From DASXKD01 sp963707905 (GTDB taxonomy: Bacteria; Actinomycetota; Actinomycetes; Streptosporangiales; Streptosporangiaceae), in contig CAVPSA010000005.1 of the NCBI GenBank assembly GCA_963707905.1, forward strand, positions 145,544 through 209,543: a DNA stretch of 64,000 nucleotides, written 5' to 3'. This document shows, in pieces, positions 42,421 to 50,552 of the stretch (positions are counted from its first letter, which is position 1; each line of letters starts with the position of its first letter). The notes beneath the pieces were generated by a model. The model searched no databases, was not told where the DNA came from, and saw nothing but the letters and a program-made list of their open reading frames with translations. The position numbers were made by a program, and so were the translations under genes.

Positions 42421-43994
42421 ACGAGCCGAACGCTCCACGAAGGATCGATGACATGGACGAGCTGACCGCGGTCCAGCAGTTGCTGGCCGAGCGGCCGCCG
42501 CCGGCCCCGGATACCGTGGCCGCCGCCCGGGCGAGCCTGGAGCAGGCCGGCCTGCACGGCGCGCGGGGCCGCGTGCCACTGCGCCTGAACGGCAGCCGGG
42601 GCATGCCGGGCCCGGGCGAGCCCGTACGCGGCCGCTGGCGGGGGTGGCTCGTACCGGCGGCCGCCGCCCTGGCGGTCATCACCGCGGTTGCCCTGTCGCT
42701 GGCCATCTCGGACGTGGTCGGGGGCCGGCCGGGCAAGCCTGCGGCGCGCCCCGCGGCCGCGTTCGCCCGGGTTCCTCGCTACTTCGTGGCCCTGACGGGA
42801 AACGCGCTTCCGGATCAGGGGCAGCGCGCCGTGGCCGTCGCCACCGCAACGGGAAAGGTGCTTGGCAGCGTCGCCGCGCCCGCGCCTTACCACGTGTTCA
42901 CCTGGGTGGCGGCGGCCGGGGACGACCGGACCTTCGTCCTTGCCGCGCAGCGGGCCCGGCCGGTCGGTGGTGTGCTGGGGCAGGCCATGGGGGTCGGGGC
43001 GGCCAAGCTCTACCGGCTGGTGCTGCACCGGTCCGGCCGGCCGGGCGCGCTGGAACCGCTGCCGATCCCGCCCATCAGCGGGAACATCAACGGTTTCGCG
43101 CTGTCTCCCGACGCCAGCAAACTGGCGGTGTCCACGACGCGAGGCCCCGGTGCCGTGGCGAACAGCTCGCAGATCCACGTGCTCGTCCTGGCCACCGGTG
43201 CCGAGCGGAGCTGGGTGCTGGGCAAGGTCGGCTGGGTCGGCCAGGACAAGCCCAGCGCCGAGTCGCTGGCCTGGGCGGGCGACAACCGGACGCTGCTGTT
43301 CAAGGAGTACCTGGGGAGAGGCGGGTCCGCGGCCGAGATCCGCCTCCTCGACACCGCCGCGCCGGGCGGCGAGCTGGCCGCCGCCAGCACGCGGGTCCCG
43401 TTCCCCAGTCCGCTGATCAGCGGACGGGTCGAGGACCCCGTACAGGCCTACGACACCATGCTGCTCTCCGCCGGCGGCCACAAGATCATCACCGCGGTGA
43501 CCAGGGACACCTGGCGCGGCCGTCTGGGCTTCCCGCCGTCGGGATTGTACGGCAACACCGTCCGCGGCCTGCTCCCCCCGCAGTGCCGCGGAACCGGCCG
43601 CCACATGGCCAAGAGGACCCCGTATTGCGCCAAGCGCCTCAACCAGGTCGTGTCCGGGGGGAAGAACTCGCCGCTGGGGCGGATCACGATCCGGCAGCTG
43701 GCCGAGCAGGGCATGACCGTGACGTTCACCGGGTTCTCGGCGGCGACTGCCAGGCCCGTGGCGGTGCTGGGCGGGGTGCAGGGCGACAGCAACACCTGGG
43801 CTGAGGTGACCTGGGCCAGCCCGGATGGCATGGCGATGATCATCGATGGTGCCTGGCCGAAGACCGGCGGCAGGTGGCCGATCTCCCGGTCGGGGCTGCC
43901 CGTGGCGGTGGCCGGCGTCATGACCGGGGGCACGTTCACCCCGTTCCCGCAGCGGGTCCAGGCCCTGTTCTTCCGTGGGCAGGCCACCTGGTAG
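42417..43994 (+). CDS. Single-pass membrane protein with extracytoplasmic beta-propeller-like domain, ECF partner
   Basis: 525 residues; ATG at 42417 overlaps the sigma stop. N-terminal cytoplasmic part of about 75 residues (DELTAVQQLLAERPPPAPDT, VAAARASLEQAG), a membrane helix at 77-98 (WLVPAAAALAVITAVALSLA), then an exported domain with propeller-like blades (FALSPDASKLAVSTTR, LAWAGDNRTLLFKEYL). Cys pairs near the middle (PPQCRGTG, TPYCAKRL) could form a disulfide. No zinc-binding anti-sigma HxxxCxxC motif is present, so control of the sigma would be by a non-ZAS mechanism. Confidence 0.78.
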   Translation: MNEPNAPRRIDDMDELTAVQQLLAERPPPAPDTVAAARASLEQAGLHGARGRVPLRLNGSRGMPGPGEPVRGRWRGWLVPAAAALAVITAVALSLAISDVVGGRPGKPAARPAAAFARVPRYFVALTGNALPDQGQRAVAVATATGKVLGSVAAPAPYHVFTWVAAAGDDRTFVLAAQRARPVGGVLGQAMGVGAAKLYRLVLHRSGRPGALEPLPIPPISGNINGFALSPDASKLAVSTTRGPGAVANSSQIHVLVLATGAERSWVLGKVGWVGQDKPSAESLAWAGDNRTLLFKEYLGRGGSAAEIRLLDTAAPGGELAAASTRVPFPSPLISGRVEDPVQAYDTMLLSAGGHKIITAVTRDTWRGRLGFPPSGLYGNTVRGLLPPQCRGTGRHMAKRTPYCAKRLNQVVSGGKNSPLGRITIRQLAEQGMTVTFTGFSAATARPVAVLGGVQGDSNTWAEVTWASPDGMAMIIDGAWPKTGGRWPISRSGLPVAVAGVMTGGTFTPFPQRVQALFFRGQATW

Positions 43995-44112
43995 CCGCCC
44001 GCATCCCCGGCCCGCAGCCGCCCAGTCGCGGGGGCGCTGCGGGCCGGCGCCGTGCCGCCTGTTGACAGGCGCCCGCCGGCATCTTCCTGATCACCGCCGG
44101 GCTGCCGCCTCC

Positions 44113-44373
44113 GTGCAGGTCGCGGTCGCGCCGCACAACCACAAGCGGGTCACCATCGACCCCGGCCAGAGCGGCCACGCGATCCAGGGCTCCCGGGCTG
44201 GCCACCGGGTGACGGCCAGCACGACATTCGCCGCCGAGGACGGCGGAAGGGCCTCCGCGTCACCGGCCGCCGCGCACTTCGGGGAACTGGAGAAGCTGGG
44301 CCAGTTGCACAGCCAGGGGATCCTGACCGATGAGGAGTTCGCGGCGGAGAAGGCCCGGCTCCTGGGCGGGTAA
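44113..44373 (+). CDS. Short SHOCT-domain protein
   Basis: 86 residues from a GTG at 44113; the open frame begins at 43975 but the upstream part looks like shadow. The C-terminus FGELEKLGQLHSQGILTDEE then FAAEKARLLGG is a clear SHOCT (short C-terminal) domain, a small oligomerisation or protein-binding module. The preceding part (VAVAPHNHKRVTIDPGQ) is not recognised. Start uncertain. A long hairpin follows. Confidence 0.55.
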   Translation: MQVAVAPHNHKRVTIDPGQSGHAIQGSRAGHRVTASTTFAAEDGGRASASPAAAHFGELEKLGQLHSQGILTDEEFAAEKARLLGG

Positions 44374-44412
44374 GCCCGATCAGGTGCGGGCCGTGCCGTG
44401 ATGGGCCATCAG

Positions 44413-44458
44413 GAGGGTCACCCGGTCGCGGACAGAACTCCGCGCCCGGGTGACCCTC
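44413..44458. terminator. Long nested hairpin
   Basis: GAGGGTCACCCGG (44413-44425) pairs perfectly with CCGGGTGACCCTC (44446-44458). Inside, CGCGGA (44427-44432) pairs with TCCGCG (44439-44444) over a 6-base loop. It lies between the convergent SHOCT and echA19 genes and probably terminates both. Confidence 0.8.
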
Positions 44459-44514
44459 GCCGACCCGGTGGCGCGGGAGGCTGCGGCTCGCGCCGAAGTC
44501 GGTGTTCGCGGAAC

Positions 44515-45319
44515 CTAGCGGTCGCGGAAGTGGGGCTTGCGTTTCTCAGTGAAGGCGCGGGGGCCTTCCTTGGCGTCTTCGCTGCGGAAGACTGTCATGC
44601 CGATCTGGGCTTCGATCTTGAAGGCGTCGGCCTCGGCGAGGCCCTCGGTCTCGCGGATGGTGCGCAGGATCGCGCGGACCGCGACCGGGCCGTTGGCCGC
44701 GATGGTCTCGGCGATCTCCAGTGCATTGGTGAGGGCCTGGCCGTCGGGGACTACGTGGCCGATCAGGCCGATTGCCAGGGCCTGCGCGGCGGTGATGTGG
44801 CGGCCGGTGAGCAGCAGGTCGGCCGCGACCGTGTAGGGGATCTGGCGGGGGAGCCGGACCGCGGAACCGCCCAGGGGGAACAGGCCCCAGCGTGCCTCGG
44901 AGACGCCGAACCTGGCACTCTCGCCGGCCACCCGGATGTCGGTGGCCTGGAGGATCTCGGTGCCGCCCGCGACGGCGGCCCCTTCGACGGCGGCGATCAG
45001 TGGCTTGGTCAGCCGGCGGCCCTTGAGCAGCGGCTCGATCACCGACGGGTCGAACGTCCCGGCGTTAGCCGCGTCGCCGGGGTGTGCGCGGGTCATCGCC
45101 TTCAGGTCGGCACCGGCACAGAACGCGCCGCCCGCGCCGGTGAGCACGCAGACCCGGATGGCCGGGTCGGTGTCGACCTGGTCCCACGCCTTGCGCAGCA
45201 GCGCCAGCATTTGGCCGCTGAGCGCGTTTCGTACCTCCGGGCGGTTCATCGTCACGACAAGGACGTGGCCCGCGCTGCTCGATGAGCAGGTGCGGCTGCC
45301 CGGTGTCTGCGGTGGTCAT
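44515..45319 (-). CDS. echA19: Enoyl-CoA hydratase EchA19, with one-base frame break near the start
   Basis: Crotonase acting on steroid side-chain enoyl-CoA. The main frame (from 45255) has MTMNRPEVRNALSG, GAGGAFCAGADLKAMTRAHP, AAVEGAAVAGGTEILQATDI, RQIPYTVAADLLLTGRHITA and FTEKRKPHFRDR, a close fit to EchA19. Its natural N-terminus lies in another frame from the ATG at 45319: MTTADTGQPHLLIEQRG. Deleting one base in the GGCCC run at 45267-45271 joins the two as LIEQRGHVLVVTMNRPEV, exactly the expected crotonase start. The total length is one base over a multiple of three. Divergent from fadD19, as in Mycobacterium, sharing a KstR-type box. Confidence 0.85.
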
Positions 45320-45352
45320 GCGGCGCACTGCCTCCCGAGGGTTGCCCAGAAC

Positions 45353-45366
45353 AGTAACACGTTCTA
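45353..45366. promoter_or_regulatory. KstR-type operator between echA19 and fadD19
   Basis: AGTAACACGTTCTA fits the KstR consensus except for the first base (A for T). It lies 34 bases from the echA19 ATG and 6 bases before the fadD19 ATG at 45372. Confidence 0.82.
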
Positions 45367-45371
45367 GTTTG

Positions 45372-47003
45372 ATGCCCATGGCCCGGAACTTCGCCGACCT
45401 CTTCGAGCATGCCGTCGACGTGTTCGGTGACCGGATCGCCCTGGTCAGCGGCGGTCGGCAGGTGACCTACGCCGAGTTCGAGGAGCAGTCCAACCGGCTC
45501 GCCCATTACCTTTCCGGGCTGGGCGTGCGCGCGGGGGACCATGTCGGGCTGTACGCGCACAACTCCATCGAGGCAGCCGAGACAATCATCGCGGCGTGCA
45601 AGATCCGCGCCACCGCGATCAACATCAACTACCGGTACACCGAGAACGAGTTGCAGTACATGTTCGGCGATGCCGACCTGGCCGCCGTGGTGTGCGACCG
45701 GCAGTACGCGCCACTGGCCGCCGCCGCGCCGTCCGCTCCCGGGCCGCGCGGCCGCGTGGTGATCGAGGACGGCAGTGGTGCCGACACGGGCGGCGCCATC
45801 GGATACGACGCTGCGCTCGCCGGCGGGTCGCCCGCGCGCGATTTCCCGCCGCGCAGCGACGACGATGTCTACATCATCTACACCGGCGGGACCACGGGTT
45901 ATCCCAAGGGCGTCATGTGGCGGCACGAGGACCTGTGGCGGACCCTCGCCGGTGGCATCGACTTCCTGACCGGCGTGCCGCTGGCCGATGAGTGGGAGCA
46001 GTCCCGCAAGGGCCTGGAGTCGGGCGGACTGGTCCGGCTCACCGCGGCGCCGCTCATCCACGGCGCCGCCCAGGTGGCGATGCTGGCGGCGCTGTTCTCC
46101 GGGGACACGGTGGTGCTGGCGCCACGGTTCGACGCGCACGAGATATGGCGCGCGGTCGGACAGCACAGGGTGAACCTGGTGTTCATCATCGGCGACGCGA
46201 TGGGCCGGCCGCTGATCGAGGCCTACCACGAGGGCGGTTACGACGCCTCGTCGCTGTTCGCCATCTCCTCAAGCGGCGCGCTGTTCTCCCCGGTGGTCAA
46301 GGACGCTTTCGCCGCGGCGCTGCCGAACATCGTGATCACCGACGCCATCGGCTCGACCGAGACCGGCTTCGCGGGCATCGCCGCGGTGACCGCGGGCGCG
46401 CAGCAGCGCGGCGGCCCGACTGTCGCGCCGGGGCCCGAGGTCATCGTGCTTGACGACCGGGGGCGGCCCGCGGCCCCTGGCCAGGTCGGCCGCCTGGCCA
46501 GGGGCGGGCATGTGCCACTCGGGTATTACAAGGACCCGGACCGGACCGCGACGATGCTAGCCGTGGTGGACGGCAAGCGGTACGCGGTGCCGGGGGACCT
46601 GGCCCGGCTGGAAGCCGACGGCTCGGTAACCCTGCTTGGCCGCGGCGCCACCTGCGTGAACACCGGCGGGGAGAAGGTCTTCCCCGAGGAGGTGGAGGGC
46701 GCGCTGAAGTCCTGCCCGGACGTCTTCGACGCACTGGTCATCGGGATCCCCGACGAACTGCTCGGGCAGCGGGTGGCGGCCCTGGTGCAACTGCGGGACG
46801 GCCGCACCGCCGACCTGCCCGCGATCGAGGCACACGTCCGGGAGCAGATCGCCGGGTACAAGGTGCCGCGCAGCATCTGGCTGGTCGACGTCATCAGCCG
46901 GGGCGTGTCGGGCAAGGCCGACTACCACTGGGCGCACCGGCACGCCGCCAGCCACCCGGCGGACCTGGGCCAGCCGGCGCAATCGGCCCACCACGCGCCG
47001 TGA
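45372..47003 (+). CDS. fadD19: Steroid-CoA ligase FadD19
   Basis: 543 residues from the ATG at 45372 (a second ATG at 45378). The N-terminus MPMARNFADLFEHA aligns residue for residue with mycobacterial FadD19. Motifs: IIYTGGTTGYPKGVMWRHED, AAPLIHGAAQVAMLAALFSG, IGSTETGFAGIAAVTAGAQ, LLGRGATCVNTGGEKVFPEE and IAGYKVPRSIWLVD. FadD19 activates C26 steroid carboxylates before side-chain beta-oxidation. No ribosome site: the operator ends 5 bases before the ATG, suggesting a leaderless message. Its stop overlaps a GTG (47000) of the next gene, so they are co-transcribed. Confidence 0.92.
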   Translation: MPMARNFADLFEHAVDVFGDRIALVSGGRQVTYAEFEEQSNRLAHYLSGLGVRAGDHVGLYAHNSIEAAETIIAACKIRATAININYRYTENELQYMFGDADLAAVVCDRQYAPLAAAAPSAPGPRGRVVIEDGSGADTGGAIGYDAALAGGSPARDFPPRSDDDVYIIYTGGTTGYPKGVMWRHEDLWRTLAGGIDFLTGVPLADEWEQSRKGLESGGLVRLTAAPLIHGAAQVAMLAALFSGDTVVLAPRFDAHEIWRAVGQHRVNLVFIIGDAMGRPLIEAYHEGGYDASSLFAISSSGALFSPVVKDAFAAALPNIVITDAIGSTETGFAGIAAVTAGAQQRGGPTVAPGPEVIVLDDRGRPAAPGQVGRLARGGHVPLGYYKDPDRTATMLAVVDGKRYAVPGDLARLEADGSVTLLGRGATCVNTGGEKVFPEEVEGALKSCPDVFDALVIGIPDELLGQRVAALVQLRDGRTADLPAIEAHVREQIAGYKVPRSIWLVDVISRGVSGKADYHWAHRHAASHPADLGQPAQSAHHAP

Positions 47004-47011
47004 GGAGAACT

Positions 47012-48115
47012 GTGCGGACCTCGCTGTGCCCGCTGCTCGGGATCGAGCACCCCATCGTTGGCTTCTCCCCGTCCGAGCACGTTGCCGCCGCCATCAGCCG
47101 TGCGGGCGGTCTGGGCGTGCTCGGCTGCGTGCGGTTCAACGATCCTGCCGACCTGGACAAGGTCCTGGACTGGATGGATGCCAACACCGACGGCAAGCCC
47201 TACGGCGTGGACGTGGTGATGCCCGCGCGCGTGCCTGCCGAGGGCGCGCCCGTCGACCTGAGTTCGCTGATCCCGGTGGGGCACCGGGAGTTCGTGGCGG
47301 ACACCCTGCTCAAACTCGGCGTGCCGCCGTTGCCGGATGACTCTCCGGCCGGCGACGGCGTACTCGGCTGGCTGCATTCGGTGGCCCGCCAGCACGTCGA
47401 GGTGGCGCTGGCTCATCCCGCCCGGCTGATTGCCAACGCCCTCGGCCCGCCGCCACCAGACGTCATCTCCCGCGCGCATGAGCGGGGGATGCTGGTGGCG
47501 GCGCTGGCCGGGAAGGCCGCCCATGCCCGCGGTCACGTGGCCTCCGGTGTGGACATCGTCGTGGCCCAGGGCTACGAGGCCGGCGGGCACACCGGCGAGA
47601 TCGCCAGCATGGTGCTGATACCGGAGATCGTGGACGCGGTGGGCGCCGACGCGCCGGTGCTTGCCGCCGGCGGCATCGGCTGCGGCCGTCAGATCGCCGC
47701 CGCGCTCGCCCTGGGCGCCGTCGGCGTCTGGATGGGCTCGGCCTGGCTGACCACCCAGGAGTACGCCATCACCTCGGCCGCGCCGGCCTTGCGGGCCGCG
47801 TTGCTTGCGGCCACGTCCTCGGACACGGTGCGGTCGCGGATCTACAGCGGCAAGCCCGCGCGGCTGCTGCGCAACCGCTGGACACAGGCCTGGGCCGAGC
47901 CGGGCGCACCCGAGCCGTTGCCCATGCCGCTGCAGAACCTGCTGGTCAGCGAGGCGCACCAGCGCCTGATGCGCTCCGGTCAGCCCGACGTGGTGCCGAT
48001 GCCGGTGGGCCAGATCGTCGGCCGGATGAATGAGGTCCGCTCGGTGGCCGAGGTCATGGCGGCCCTGATCACCGAAACCGGGGACGCGCTGGCCCGCCTG
48101 GAAGGCCTGCGTTAG
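47012..48115 (+). CDS. Nitronate monooxygenase-like flavoprotein (Rv1533 type)
   Basis: 367 residues from the GTG at 47012 (AGGAG 4 bases before it); the GTG at 47000 overlapping the fadD19 stop would add four residues. TIM-barrel FMN features: LGIEHPIVGF, ISRAGGLGVLG, VASGVDIVVAQGYEAGGHTG, VLAAGGIGCGRQIAAALALG and GVWMGSAWLTTQE. The sequence resembles mycobacterial Rv1533 more than IpdC, which is encoded at 52972-54036. Being in one operon with fadD19, it may act as an enoyl-CoA reductase/oxygenase-like enzyme on side-chain intermediates; this is inference. Confidence 0.85.
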   Translation: MRTSLCPLLGIEHPIVGFSPSEHVAAAISRAGGLGVLGCVRFNDPADLDKVLDWMDANTDGKPYGVDVVMPARVPAEGAPVDLSSLIPVGHREFVADTLLKLGVPPLPDDSPAGDGVLGWLHSVARQHVEVALAHPARLIANALGPPPPDVISRAHERGMLVAALAGKAAHARGHVASGVDIVVAQGYEAGGHTGEIASMVLIPEIVDAVGADAPVLAAGGIGCGRQIAAALALGAVGVWMGSAWLTTQEYAITSAAPALRAALLAATSSDTVRSRIYSGKPARLLRNRWTQAWAEPGAPEPLPMPLQNLLVSEAHQRLMRSGQPDVVPMPVGQIVGRMNEVRSVAEVMAALITETGDALARLEGLR

Positions 48116-48134
48116 CGGCCCTCGCTTCCAGAGC

Positions 48135-48184
48135 CATGAATGTGAATCCGGTGTTCATAGAGCAACACCAAGCTCACATTCATG
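48135..48184. terminator. Nested inverted repeat
   Basis: CATGAATGTGA (48135-48145) pairs with TCACATTCATG (48174-48184), and inside GGTGTT (48150-48155) pairs with AACACC (48164-48169). It is AT-richer than its surroundings and ends the fadD19 operon. It could instead be a regulatory dyad for the LLM gene that starts at 48266. Confidence 0.65.
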
Positions 48185-48265
48185 CCCCCGAATGAGGCTC
48201 AGCGGGCAGGGCTGGCCCCGGCACCCGCTGGCGGCCAGAATCGGGGGAAACGCGGGAGGCCTGAG

Positions 48266-49297
48266 ATGAAGATCGCGACCACCGTCGGCTACTGGAGTTC
48301 CGGCCCGCCCGGCGACGCGGCGCAGTTGTTCGCCACGGCCGACGAGCTTGGCCTGGATCAGGTGTGGACGGCCGAAGCGTATGGCAGCGACGCTTGGACG
48401 CCGCTGGCATGGTGGGGTTCGCGGACCGCCCACGTGAAGCTGGGGACCGCCATCTCGCAACTCTCCGCCCGGCCGCCCGCGACCCTGGCGATGGCCGCGA
48501 TGACCATGGATCACCTGACCCAGGGCCGGATCCTCCTCGGCATCGGCACCAGCAACCCGCAGGTGGTCGAGGGCTGGTACGGCCAGCCGTACCCGCGGCC
48601 GCTGGAGCGCACCCGGGAGTACGTGGACATCCTGCGCGCGATCATCGCCAGGGACGAGCCCGTCGTCTACCACGGCAAGCACTACCAGTTGCCGTATCCC
48701 GGCGGGACCGGGCTGGGCAAGCCGCTGCGGTCGATCCTGCACCCCTACCGCAGGGAGATACCTATTTACCTGGGCGCGGAGGGCCCGAAGAACGTCGCCC
48801 TGGCCGCCGAGATCGCCGACGGCTGGAACACGATCTTCTTCTCGCCGAGCATGAACGGCTTCTACGCGGCGGCGCTCGGCGAGGGCTTCGCGCGGCCCGG
48901 CGCCCGGCACACCGCCGAGACGTTCGACGTGGTGGGCGGGCCGATGCGGATCATCGTCGACGACGACATCGAACGGGCGGCCGACCTGCTCCGGCCCTCG
49001 CTGGCCCTGTACATCGGCGGCATGGGCGCGCGCGGCGTCAACTACCACCACGAGGTGTTCGCCCGGATGGGCTATGCGGGGCAGGCCGCCGCCATCCAGG
49101 ACCTGTACCTCGCCGGGGACAGGCGCGGTGCGATCGCGGCCGTGCCCACGGCGATGGTCGAGGACGTCGCCCTGATCGGCCCCTGGGCCAAGATCGCCGA
49201 CGAGATCCAGCGGTGGCAGCAGACCGTGATCACCACGTTTTCCGTCAGCACCGACCTGCGGCACCTGGAACGCGTCGCCGGCCTGCTGCGCCGCTGA
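48266..49297 (+). CDS. LLM-class (F420-dependent type) oxidoreductase
   Basis: 343 residues from the ATG at 48266, with GGGAGG 6 bases upstream. Luciferase-like barrel: ATADELGLDQVWTAEAYGSD, GTAISQLSARPPATLAMAAM, GRILLGIGTSNPQVVEGWYG, IPIYLGAEGPKNVALAAEIA and DGWNTIFFSP. It matches Rv3520c, a KstR-cluster gene in Mycobacterium, in length and placement near ltp/fadD19. The cofactor is probably F420, and the steroid substrate is unknown. No KstR-type box is seen just upstream. Confidence 0.87.
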   Translation: MKIATTVGYWSSGPPGDAAQLFATADELGLDQVWTAEAYGSDAWTPLAWWGSRTAHVKLGTAISQLSARPPATLAMAAMTMDHLTQGRILLGIGTSNPQVVEGWYGQPYPRPLERTREYVDILRAIIARDEPVVYHGKHYQLPYPGGTGLGKPLRSILHPYRREIPIYLGAEGPKNVALAAEIADGWNTIFFSPSMNGFYAAALGEGFARPGARHTAETFDVVGGPMRIIVDDDIERAADLLRPSLALYIGGMGARGVNYHHEVFARMGYAGQAAAIQDLYLAGDRRGAIAAVPTAMVEDVALIGPWAKIADEIQRWQQTVITTFSVSTDLRHLERVAGLLRR

Positions 49298-49411
49298 CCG
49301 GCTGGCGTGACCCTGGCGCCCCCGGCGAAGCGAATCCGATGACCTCATGCGACTGCATCGCGGTGCGCGCCGCCGACCTCATCACCGGCGGCGGCATCCC
49401 CTGATGCGGCG

Positions 49412-50539
49412 TCAGCCGGAGCTGGCGAGGGCGGCGCCGATGCGGCGCAACTGGGCGGTCGCGCCGCCGAGCGCGAACTCGCCCTGCTTGGCGGCCAGGA
49501 AGTAGCGGTGCAGCGGGTAGTCGAGGTCGATGCCCACGCCGCCGTGCACGTGCACCGCGGTGTGGGCGACCCGGTGACCCGCGTCGGCGGCCCAGAACTT
49601 GGCGGTGGCGATGGCAGTCTCGGACGGCTGCCCGGCGGCCAGTTGCCACGCGGCCTGCCACATCGTCAGCCGCACCGCCGCCACGTCGATGTAACCGTCG
49701 GCCAGGCGTTGCGCTACCGCCTGGAAGCCGCCGATCGGCTTGCCGAACTGGACCCGGTTCCGCGCGTATTCCGCGGTCATCTCCAGGGCGCGCTCCACCA
49801 CGCCGAGCTGCAGAGCGCACAGCGCGACCGTGGCGTGGGAAAGCAGCCAGCCGGTGATGTCCCGGCCCGTGCCCGTGCTGCCGAGCACCCGGCCGGCGGG
49901 CACCCGGACGCCGTCCAGCACCACCCGGCCCGCCGTGCCGCCGGTAATCCGCTGCGGCTGCACCGTGACACCATCGCCGGCCGGGTCGACGAGGAACACG
50001 GTGACGTCGGGTGGCGTCGCCGCGGGCACCAGCATCAGCCCGGCCTGTGCGGCGGCGAACACCGTGGTCTTCACGCCGGACAGCCGCCAGCCCCCACCCC
50101 CCGCCTCCCCTTGCATGCGCTCGGCGCTGACCGACGGCGCCCGCGGGTCGTCGCCGTCCTCCTCGGCCAGCGCGGCGGTCAGGATGATCTCACCGCGCCC
50201 CGCCGGGGCGGCCCAGCGTTCTTGCTGCTGCGGGGTGCCGAACCGGGCCAGGGCGCCGGCGCCGAGCACGATCGAGGCCAGGTACGGCACCGGGGCCACG
50301 GCGCGGCCGAGTTCGGTGAGGACGCAGCACTGCGCGAGCAGGCCGAGCCCGGCGCCGTCCAGCGGCTCGGGCAGCGCGGCGGACAGGATCCCGGCGCCCG
50401 CCAGGTCGGCCCACAGCGCCCGGTCGAACCCGTCGCCGGCCTCGACGGCGCGCATCCGCTCCGGCGTCAGCCGCCCGGTGAGGATCTTGCGGGTCAGGTC
50501 CGCGAGTTCGCGCTCGGCCTCGTTCAGCGTGAAGTCCAT
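49412..50539 (-). CDS. fadE27: Acyl-CoA dehydrogenase beta subunit FadE27
   Basis: 375 residues, like mycobacterial FadE27 (about 373). LNEAERELADLTRKILTGRL, SAALPEPLDGAGLGLLAQCC, YARNRVQFGKPIGGFQAVAQ and HVHGGVGIDLDYPLHRYFLA. No YxGTxEIQR element, as in the non-catalytic-type half. ATG at 50539, 13 bases after the fadE26 stop. With FadE26 it forms the heterotetramer that desaturates the C26 steroid-CoA side chain. FadD17, its Mycobacterium neighbour, is at 40157 here. Confidence 0.88.
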   Translation of the reverse strand: MDFTLNEAERELADLTRKILTGRLTPERMRAVEAGDGFDRALWADLAGAGILSAALPEPLDGAGLGLLAQCCVLTELGRAVAPVPYLASIVLGAGALARFGTPQQQERWAAPAGRGEIILTAALAEEDGDDPRAPSVSAERMQGEAGGGGWRLSGVKTTVFAAAQAGLMLVPAATPPDVTVFLVDPAGDGVTVQPQRITGGTAGRVVLDGVRVPAGRVLGSTGTGRDITGWLLSHATVALCALQLGVVERALEMTAEYARNRVQFGKPIGGFQAVAQRLADGYIDVAAVRLTMWQAAWQLAAGQPSETAIATAKFWAADAGHRVAHTAVHVHGGVGIDLDYPLHRYFLAAKQGEFALGGATAQLRRIGAALASSG

Positions 50540-50552
50540 GAGTCATAAGTCC

